From contig JAVTVX010000024.1 of NCBI GenBank assembly GCA_033439265.1, forward strand, positions 9,841,001 to 9,905,000: a DNA stretch of 64,000 nt, given 5' to 3'. This DNA is from Dillenia suffruticosa (lineage: Eukaryota; Streptophyta; Magnoliopsida; Dilleniales; Dilleniaceae). How positions within the stretch are numbered: position 1 is the stretch's first letter; every line of letters begins with the position of its first letter. This document shows positions 56,342 to 64,000 of the stretch, piece after piece. The notes under the pieces are model-generated. The model saw nothing but the letters and a program-made list of their open reading frames with translations, was not told where the DNA came from and did not search any database. The translations under genes and the position numbers were made by a program.

Positions 56342-57296
56342 GGCGGTGTTAGATTTGCATCACTCGAGGGTCAGTTAGTGCCAGATACACCTCGGGCACT
56401 CGAGACCCCACGAGCACCAGAGGAATTAGACGAGCCGGAGGATCGTTCCTCGACTCGCGTGCCACCATCGGCACCTACTCAGCCAGCTACTCAGGCTGAG
56501 ACTCCCGTACCCACACTCGACGCCTTTTGACAAGTGTATGAGTGGTACGCTTTGCATGGGGTCCAGATTCTGCCCCTACCACCTTTTACAGCGACTCCTG
56601 CACCTGCAGCAGCGCTAGTTCCTTCAGTACCAGTTCCACCGCCGGTGGCCGGTCCTTTTACTTTGTCAGCGCCGAGTAAGACTACATCGGCTATTTTTAG
56701 ACGAGTACATGAGTTGACTCAGTTGGTTAAGGAGGCCCGTCAGCTGGGGTGCACAGATTTTGTAGGGCTTGGTGATGCTGCGGCAGCCAAGCATTGGATC
56801 AACCGTACCTACAGAATTCTGACCGATCTGGGGATTGAAGAGAAGTTCTGCCTGAAAATAGCAGAGCGATTATTAGAGGGAGAGGCCCTCTCATGGTGGG
56901 AGGCCCTCACTGATGAGGCGACAGCGCCACTGCGGTGGGACGACTTCCTTCAGGAGTTTGACCGTAGATTCTTCCCACTCTACCAACAAGACCGGATGAG
57001 GTCAGAGTTAGGACGGCTTACACAGGGTCCAGATCTATCTTGGAGTATGAGGTAGATATGCGAAGACTTGCCGCATTCATACCGGATCTGGCCACACCTC
57101 AGTATTTGTGCTTCAAATTTGAGGACGGTCTTAGCCTTAGCATAAAGAAATATATGACTGTTACCCTACAGTTTACACTGGCCGAAGTGATAGACTCTGC
57201 TCACCGCGCGGAGGCTTTGGTCCGCTCAGAGGCTAGGCAGAGAGAGCAGAGAGCAGAAAAGAAAGAAAGAAAAGTCTCATTTTGCGCAGAACTTTA
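56342..57296 (+). pseudogene. GypC gag, N-terminally fused to the LTR
   Basis: The frame opens inside the LTR end (56342) as GGVRFASLEGQ, runs through a Pro/Glu-rich stretch to a TGA at 56528-56530, and continues with EWYALHGVQ. The gag domain follows: RVHELTQLVKEARQLG, HWINRTYRILTDLGI, EGEALSWWEAL and FDRRFFPLYQQDRMRSEL. A frameshift near 57045 leads to YEVDMRRLAAFIPDLAT and AEVIDSAHRAEALVRSEAR, ending in Lys/Arg-rich sequence. A knuckle at about 57490-57531 reads CFHCEKP, stop, HIRSSC: one codon of the C-x2-C-x4-H-x4-C is now TGA (57512-57514). No natural start codon remains. Confidence 0.85.
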
Positions 57297-57634
57297 AGAG
57301 GGGTAGGGGATCCAGTTCGCACGGAGGCGGATTAGGATCTGGATTTTCTGAGTTGGGACGGGGACAGTACTCCTATGGGTTCAAACAGCCCACTCCGACT
57401 CACCCTACACAGTATACTGCTCAGCGGCATCCTTACTGCCGCAGGTGCAATAGGTCCCATCCGATAAGAGTTTGTTCAGTGACGGTCACTTGCTTCCACT
57501 GTGAGAAGCCATGACATATTAGGAGTTCTTGTCTTGAGTTAGGATTCGGAGGACAGAGTTCACTGAGTCGCACTAGTATTCCTCGTATGGGACAGCAGGG
57601 GTAGCCTGCTTGCCCAGTAGTTTCTATTCCTAGG

Positions 57635-58200
57635 GTGACCACTGGGAGTAACACAGTGCTGACCCAGGCACGACAGCAGCCTAGGGCTCAGGCCCGGGTT
57701 TATGCCATGACGCAGGATACCCAGGCGAACCCCGACATCATCATGGGTACTCTACCTATCTTCGGAATAGATGCTCATATCCTTATTGATATGGGGTCTA
57801 ATTATTCATATGTGAGCGATAAATTTTTTCGATATTCTGACAGGCCGCTCTCACATTTGGACGAGGAGTTATTGGTCATCACTCCTCTGGGTGAGCAGAT
57901 TGTGCGCGACACAGTGTATAGAGAATGTGAGATCAAAGTTGAGGATACAGTGCTGAAGGCAGATCTAATTCCTCTCGCCATTACTGATTTTGATGCCATC
58001 TTGGGATGGATTGGCTACATATGCATCGGTTTTCAGTTGACTGCTTTAAGAAGTAGGTGGAGTTTCGAAAACCCGGTCAGCCAGTGTTGATTTTTGAAGG
58101 TGAGAGGCAGGTTTTACCCCGCTGTGTCATTTTAGTTTTGGAGGCCAGACGCATGATTCGCCGTGGATGTGCGGCTTATCTGAATCATATCATAGACACC
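57635..58200 (+). pseudogene. GypC protease, active site altered
   Basis: An aspartic protease domain with GTLPIFGIDAHILIDMGSNY then SYVSDKFF. The catalytic Asp is kept, but the usual D-S/T/P-G triplet reads DMG. It continues EELLVITPLGEQIVRDTVY, LIPLAITDFDAILG and, after a frameshift near 58060, [13 protein letters not shown]. It would release gag and pol products in an intact element. Confidence 0.8.
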
Positions 58201-59600
58201 ACTAATCAGGGACCGAGACTGGAGAATGTTCCAATGGTACAAGACTTTCCTGATGTTTTCCCCGAGGAGCTACCCGGATTACCACCGGTTCGGGAGTTTG
58301 ACTTTGAAATTGATTTAGCTTTGGGGACTACCCCTATCTCAATACTACCATACAGGATGGTGCAGGCTGAGCTGAAAGAGCTCAAGGTCCAGCTGCAGGA
58401 GTTGCTGGATAAGGGGTTTATCCGTCCTAGCACGTCCCCTTGGGGAGCTCCAGTGCTGTTTGTAAAGAAAAAGGACGGCTCACTGAGATTATATGTGAAT
58501 TATAGGCAGCTTAATCGGGTGACTGTGAAGAACAGATATTCGCTGCCTCGCATAGATGATTTGTTTGATCAATTGTAAGGTGCCTGAGTTTTCTCAAAGA
58601 TTGATCTTCGATTAAGATATCATCAATTGCGGATTTGGAGTCAAGATGTGCCAAAGATAGCTTTCCGCACTCGATACGGGCACTACGAATTTCTAGTCAT
58701 GCTGTTTGGGCTGACTAATGCCCCCGCTGCATTCATGGACTTAATGAACAGAGTCTTTCACGACGATCTGGATCAGTTTATCATAGTCTTCATAGATGAT
58801 ATACTGGTGTATTCACGGAGTGATAAGGATCAAGCTCAACATCTTCGCACCGTTTTGTAGATCCTCCACGATGAATAGTTGTATGCCAAATTCACAAAAT
58901 ATGAATTTTGGCTAAGACAGATTGGGTTTTTTGGGCGTATCGTTTCTGCGGAACGGATTTTTGTCGATCTGCAGAAGGTTGATGCCATTACGAGATGGGA
59001 GTAGCCGCAGACAGTGACTAAGATCAGGAGTTTTCTTGGTTTGGCCGAGTATTACCGTAGATTTGTTGAGGGGTTTTCCTGGATAGCTGCTCCATTGTGC
59101 AGATTGACACGAAAAGGTTTCAAATTTGTATGGGATAACCATTGTGAGGCGAGTTTTCAGGAGCTCAAATAACGGTTGATTACAGTTCCGATTTTGACAC
59201 TTCCTATCAGCAGTCGGGAGTACACGGTGTACAGTGATGCTAGCCAACAAGGGTTGGGTTGTGTTTGATGCAAAATGGTTAGGTGATCGCCTATGCCTCT
59301 AGACAGTTGAAGAAACATGAGGTGAATTATCTGACACACGATCTGGAACTTGCGGCCATAGTCTTTACATTGAAGATATGGCGCCATTACTTGTACGGAG
59401 TGACCTGCCGGGTGTATATTGATCATAAAAGTCTAAAATATTTATTCACCCAGCGAGAACTTAACCTGAGACAGAGGAGATGGTTAGAACTCCTCAAAAA
59501 TTATAATCTTGTCATTGATTATCATCCGGGCAAAGCCAATGTGGTTGCTGATACCTTGAGTCAGAAATCAGTTTCATTGTCTCAGGAGAATAATACGGCA
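58200..59600 (+). pseudogene. GypC reverse transcriptase and RNase H, broken
   Basis: [73 protein letters not shown], stops at 58576-58578 and 58585-58587, [33 protein letters not shown], and an intact catalytic [10 protein letters not shown] near 58785-58815. Stops at 58858, 58876, 59002 and 59170 follow. RNase H: YTVYSDASQQGLGCV, a frameshift near 59268, then [51 protein letters not shown] and [15 protein letters not shown]. In the family, the residues at most stop positions are Gln or Arg. Apart from these stops and the frameshifts the domain is well kept, so the element is fairly young. Confidence 0.9.
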
Positions 59601-59699
59601 TACCTCACTTGTTTGATGGGACTCCGGGATTTGGGAGTCAGATTGGCTAGTGACGATCAGGGTACTTTGCTAGCTAGGTTTGAGATCAGGCCAACATTG

Positions 59700-61126
59700 T
59701 TGGACCATATTAGGGAGCTGTAGGGCACTGATACCGAGTTCCGGGCTCTTACTGAGAGAGCCCATAAAGGTGATATAGATGATTTCGGAGTCCGTGGTGA
59801 TAGACTTCTGATTTATTGAGATAGAGTGGCTATACCCGGCGATGAGGATCTCTGCAGGTCCATATTAGAGGAGGCACACTCCTCGGCCTATGCCTTACAC
59901 CCGGGTAGTACAAAGATGTATCGAACTATTTGGGGTAGCTATTGGTGGCTAGGTATGAAGAAGGATATTGCGGAGTTTATAGCTAGATGTTTAGTTTGTC
60001 AGCAGGTGAAGGCTGAGCATCAGAGGCCAGCGGGTTTACTATAGTCTCTTCCCATTCCTGAGTGGAAATGGGAGCATATTACTATGGACTTCGAGATGGG
60101 GTTGCCGCGGACTTCTACACGGCATGATGCGATTTGGGTGATTGTCGATCGACTTACCAAATCTGCACATTTTATCCCTATCCGCGGTAACTATTCCTTA
60201 GAGGCGTTGGCACGTCTTTACATTGATACCATAGTTCGACTTCACGGGGTGCCCGTGTCGATTGTTTCAGATAGGGATCCTAGGTTCACATCTAGGTTTT
60301 GGCCCAAGTTGCAGGAGGTATTGGGTACTTGATTGAAGTTTAGTACGGCATATCATCCTCAGATGGACGGCCAGTCTGAGAGGATGATTCAGACACTCGA
60401 GAATATGTTTTGGGCATGTGTCATTGATTTTCATGGTAGTTGGGATCGGACCTTCCACTGGTTGAGTTCGCATATAACAACAGTTATCAGGCCAGTATAG
60501 GGATGCCTCCGTATGAGGCACTGTATGGCAGGAAGTGCCACACCCCGTTATACTGGGATGAGGTCGGAGATTGACGTCTTAGCAGCGTTGAGTTGATTGA
60601 GCAAACAAAGGACAAAGTTAAGGTCATCCGTAAGCGGATGAAAGCCGCCCAGGATAGACAGAAGACGTATGCTGATTGTAGGCGGCGACCTCTTGAGTTT
60701 GCTACGGGAGATATGGTTTTCTTGAGGATATCTCCTTGGAAGGGAGTTATAAGGTTCAGGCAGCGGGGCAAGTTGAGCCCCAGATATATTGGGCCCTTCC
60801 GTATCCTTGAGAGGGTCGGAAGTGTGGCATACAGAATAGAGCTACCAAACGAGTTATCTCGAATCTATGATGTCTTCCATGTATCAGTGTTGAGGAAGTA
60901 CATCCCAGATCCTTCGCATATTTTGGAGGCTCCACCAGTAGAGGTACAAGAGGACTTGAGTCTACCTGTTCAGTCGATGGCCATACTTGACCAGCAGATC
61001 CGGCAACTACGGAACAGGGAGGTATCTCTTGTCCGAGTACTATGGCGCAGCGATCAGGTCGAAGAAGAGATCTGGGAGCCCAAGAAGACTATGAGGAGAC
61101 AGCACCCCCAGTTGTTTACTGCTTAG
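59700..61126 (+). pseudogene. GypC integrase and chromodomain-like tail
   Basis: Zinc-binding HHCC: LHPGSTKMYRTIWGSYWW, then CLVCQQVK. Catalytic core: [14 protein letters not shown] (first Asp), [29 protein letters not shown] (second Asp) and, after 35 residues, the Glu in DGQSERMIQTLENM. D,D-35-E spacing is intact. Stops lie at 59721, 59817, 60042, 60330 and near 60572, with a frameshift near 60450. The C-terminal domain (60593-61126) is open: RRRPLEFATGDMVFLRISPW, RGKLSPRYIGPFRILERVG, IYDVFHVSVLRKYIPDPSHI, then ILDQQIRQLRNREVSLVRVL and EEEIWEPKKTMRRQHPQLF. The last part is the chromodomain-like end of Tekay/Del elements, thought to steer integration to heterochromatin. Confidence 0.9.
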
Positions 61127-61154
61127 CCTTCTTTTAGTTTCGAGGATGAAACTT

Positions 61155-61174
61155 GTTTTTTAGGGGTTAAAAAA
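61155..61174 (+). other. GypC polypurine tract region
   Basis: TTTTTTAGGGGTTAAAAAA directly before the 3' LTR start. It is shorter and more T-interrupted than a good polypurine tract, so it is probably decayed. Confidence 0.45.
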
Positions 61175-63963
61175 TGTAACACCGACACTGCTGTGTCCGT
61201 ACAAGTGTACAAATTTTGAAATATATATATATAGAGAGAAAAAAAATGTTTATTTATATTGATTTTTGATTTTGGGGTCTTTAAATTTAATTTTTAGTAT
61301 GAATTAAATTGTCGTGTTCGTAAATCGTAGCGAACCTATTATTTTTATGAAATTCGCAAGCTAGCGAAAATGTGGGTGCGAGAATATATATGTGAATGTA
61401 TATATATGCTTAAAAAAAAAACCACAACAGAGTGTTGCATTTTGAGCCAAAACGCAGCACCCCCTGCATTTGGGAAATTAGGGATTAAAACCCTAATTCC
61501 CCCATCTCTCTCTCTCTACCCCCCCGACTCTTCACCTTCCGCGGTGCCATCTCATTCTCCGCCGCATCCCTCCGTCGAGATCGATCGCTCCACCACCACC
61601 ACCCTTCCTCTTTCCCTCTCTAGATCACTCTCTGTCTCTCTCTCCCTTCGCGATCCCTCTCACGATCGCTCTCTCTCCGTTGTTCTTTGCCCTCCTCTGC
61701 GTGCCACCGCGCGATCCGCTTCCCTGCACAATCGCGCCACTTGTGAGCTTCTGCGAGCACCACCACCACAACAACAACGATTCCCTCCCTCTAGTGTGCG
61801 CCGGTTCCACCACCGCTGCAACCTCCTCCCTCCCACGAGCTCCCGCGAGCACGCGTCTATAGTGCCTCCTCCCTCGCGCGAGCGCGCGATCACCCGAGCA
61901 CGTCGTAGTGCGAGCACCTGCAAACTGCTGCTCGCGAGCGCGCGCCTCTGCTTGCTAGCGAGCCATTGTGCGCTTGCCCACAGGCCGCCAACCGCAACCC
62001 TGCAGGGCCGCGGCCCAGTCCAGCCCGTGGCCCACTGCCGACCCGCAGGCCCACCAGGCCCGCCAAGCTCGTGGCCCACCAGCCCGCGACGGCCCGTGAT
62101 AGTCCGTGAGCCTCTGCAAAGGTAAATGACTCAAAGTTTCGATTTTCGCACTAGGGTTTTGAATTTCTTTAGTAATTGGACTTAAATTACTCACAATTGT
62201 TTCAAATTTGGAAACATTCAGGTTTTAGACCAAATCGATGTGCGAACGAAAGCTAAATCTGAGATCCGAGAAAGTCTAGGTGAGAGAAATGAAATCTCTT
62301 CAACCTTTGGATAAATTTTGTCAAATTAGATAGTATTAGTTGGTTTTAGATTCGAATTAATATTGATTTTGATTTTTTTATTTACTTGTAAATAGAATGA
62401 AATTGATGACATTGGAGTATGTTTATAAATTGAGGAATTTAGGGTTTGTACGAATTTAAGGAAAATGATAAACCCTGACAATAGTCAAAATTTTGATGAA
62501 AATCGTGATGATTCGATTAGGTTGGCTTTCTTGGTGATACGATTGAGGAGAGTCTTGTTCTACGTATTGTTGTTTTATTGGGGAGTACGCTATCATCTCC
62601 AAAACAGTGAGTGAGATTTATTTCATTACTTTCGTTTAATGTGTAAATTCTGTTTTAAAATATTTGATAAATAAGCATGATTTGTAGCGTGTTTGAAGTG
62701 TTTTGAATGGTTTTGAAATTGATTTTTGTGAACTGATGGAGTGTCCAAAAACTGTGTTGAAATATTGAAATTATGCATCCATATGGTTGAAATGTATAAT
62801 GTGTCATTTTATGTTATATGTTGCATTTGGTTTGTGAACCTGATTTCGGCATATTTTGATACGATTTTGGATTTGGCCTTGAGGGCTTTGGTATGTATTG
62901 TTCCATAGCTACGAAGGACACCGTGAGAGACGCTTTGGTGGTGTCCGAATATGCCTAGGCATGGGGTATCCTATGAGTTGTTGTGATTTTATTAACGACA
63001 CAATACTAGTCAGGTTGAACCCGAAAGGGGGAGGATTTGGATACTCTCTCTAAGTCTAGCACCTGGACAAGATTCGTCACCAACGCCGGGGTAGAGAACA
63101 CTTTAAATAAACTTGCATATAACACCCCCGGTACACCTATCATAGGTTGCGGTAGACCTCTGCCAGGATATTTTCGGCTGGCAGCTCTATGATTTTTAGT
63201 GATAGTGCTTTGCATGCATATTTGATTTGAAAATGCGTGCTAATGATATATTGTTGAAATGAAAAGTATGATAATTTGAAATATGATTCGTATACTTATG
63301 CTTTGACACTCCAGTCTCACACTTCATATTTGACGATTGTATTGACCCACTCACTCACTGAGTATTCTTCCCTGAGTACTCATCCTCATTTTTCTTCTTG
63401 TTTCAGAGATAGTATTTGACAAGTAGCGTTGCTTTAGGACGCTCGGTATCATTGGAAGATCTGATTTGGAGTTGAGAAGTAATTATATATTTCTACTGAA
63501 AAATTTATATTGGTAATGTATATGTATTCTGAGGTCTATAGACGACCATTGTGTAATTCTGGGATGACTGTATAAAAATGGACATTTAAATTGTGGAACT
63601 CTCATGTTATTACATAACATTGTATTGAGGCATTTCTTATTCGTTGCGTATGTATTTGGGAATGTGTTATGTCTTAGAAGCGTACTCTAGGATCGCTTGG
63701 TGCTACCTCTAAATCACAGGAGGGCGACTGACGGCTGTCCATGCCTTTGACGGGGGCATGACAGTAGAGGTCTGTGGATAGGTTGTTGGAAATTTTTATA
63801 GCCTTACATTATCTGGATGTTGGCTATGAGATTGGTTTATTTTGGAGAGAACGGGATGGCCATTTAATTATATTACAGGATGACTGTGATTTATATAGGA
63901 TAAATTGTACTTGGGAAATATCCAAAATATGGGAAAGTTTTGTCCGATTTTCTGTAAAAATAC
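61175..63963 (+). repeat. GypC 3' LTR, interrupted at its end
   Basis: Colinear with 53472-56300, up to TTTTCTGTAAAAATAC at 63963. The last about 55 bp of the family are absent because another LTR starts there in reverse. It holds a 251-codon open frame (61370-62125) over the CT- and CpG-rich leader that ends exactly at the proposed splice donor. The 5' LTR copy of that frame is broken much earlier, so I treat it as non-coding. Confidence 0.88.
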
Positions 63964-64000
63964 TGTCACGCCCCGAACCGGGATCATGAACAGCCGCCCG
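63964..64000 (-). mobile_element. Start of a reverse-oriented GypC LTR
   Basis: TGTCACGCCCCGAACCGGG is the reverse complement of the family LTR end and matches the left edge of the reverse solo LTR at 16241. It begins directly after AATAC of the 3' LTR. Only 37 bp are visible. Confidence 0.75.

Larger units (their letters stand above)
53472..56351 (+). repeat. GypC 5' LTR
   Basis: It starts TGTAACACCGACACTG and ends near CCCGGTTCGGCGGTGTTA. Internal order: TATA zone, hairpin (53731-53759), CT-rich tract (53803-53960), CpG-rich leader (54000-54450), GT donor at 54453, the block with CCGGATATGCTTAGGCC, and acceptor TTCTTGTTTCAG ending at 55739. The normal family end is GGGGCGTGACA, so the last bases here are altered or deleted. 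The 160-residue frame at 53660-54142 is Ser/Pro/Leu low-complexity and not called. Confidence 0.88.
53472..63963 (+). mobile_element. Ty3/gypsy element GypC (Tekay/Del-like chromovirus), no primer site
   Basis: Two LTRs, 53472-56351 and 61175-63963, are roughly 95% alike over the first 190 bp by eye. They flank gag, protease, reverse transcriptase, RNase H, integrase and a chromodomain-like tail. The internal region is 4.8 kb. There is no TGGTATCAGAGC-like site after the 5' LTR. The gag frame runs directly out of the LTR, so the primer site and 5' leader are missing. Same family as the solo LTRs at 4632 and 16241. The 5' flank is AACAC (53467-53471); the 3' flank is not in view because another LTR interrupts the 3' LTR at 63964. 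Confidence 0.88.

Noticed and set aside
61370-62125. 251-codon open frame in the GypC 3' LTR
   Set aside because: Ser/Pro/Arg low-complexity over CT- and CpG-rich leader DNA. The equivalent frame in the 5' LTR stops after 160 codons, and the solo LTRs do not keep it. No domain seen.

Overview
This window is repeat-rich nuclear DNA from a flowering plant. No host gene was recognised. The evidence is layered plant transposable elements: Ty3/gypsy elements of the Tat and Tekay/Del types, a Sirevirus-type Ty1/copia element, CACTA elements with TNP2 transposase remains, a Mutator (MULE) transposase, an L1-type LINE and tRNA-headed SINE-like modules. The background is strongly AT-rich, broken by short GC-rich islands. 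Every long coding region is broken by stops or frameshifts, so this is decayed heterochromatin-like sequence. The species cannot be named from the sequence alone.

Layout. 1-4631: AT-rich repeat block with three GC-rich islands, a tRNA-like module and a 2 kb segment that returns inverted at 22.3-25.0 kb. 4632-7660: solo LTR of a family called GypC here, with 5 bp target duplication GTTTT. 7666-9278: right arm of a CACTA-like element ending TTTTGTAGTG. 9282-14530: a second CACTA element carrying a minus-strand TNP2 pseudogene, interrupted by a LINE fragment, with subterminal repeats at its right end. 14531-16095: nothing recognised. 16096-19600: a Tat-type LTR split by a reversed GypC solo LTR (target duplication GACCC). 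19601-26590: a copia reverse transcriptase broken just after its YVDD box by a 6.2 kb CACTA-like element ending at 26138. 26640-31499: a Tat element without gag, with a 984 bp CACTA MITE inside its RNase H, cut at its 3' end by the next element.

31500-50425: a gypsy element (GypB). Its 5' LTR is split by a complete Sirevirus (33439-44067, minus strand, target duplication GAAAT), and its 3' LTR is truncated. 50426-52976: MULE transposase pseudogene. 52977-53471: copia RNase H fragment. 53472-63963: a nearly complete GypC element with two long LTRs but no visible primer binding site. At 63964 another GypC LTR begins in reverse orientation and leaves the window.

How the parts relate. The nesting gives an order of events: the Tat element came before GypB, which came before the Sirevirus. 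The copia fragments came before the CACTA-like element and GypC. The most unusual material is non-coding or accessory. It includes an extra 417-codon ORF behind the Sirevirus pol gene, dense GTCGAY repeats in the Sirevirus U3, and a possible spliced leader intron plus a position-conserved hairpin in GypC LTRs. It also includes GC-rich tandem islands attached to tRNA-like promoter heads inside AT-rich transposons. All assignments come from reading translations and motifs by eye; no database search was run.
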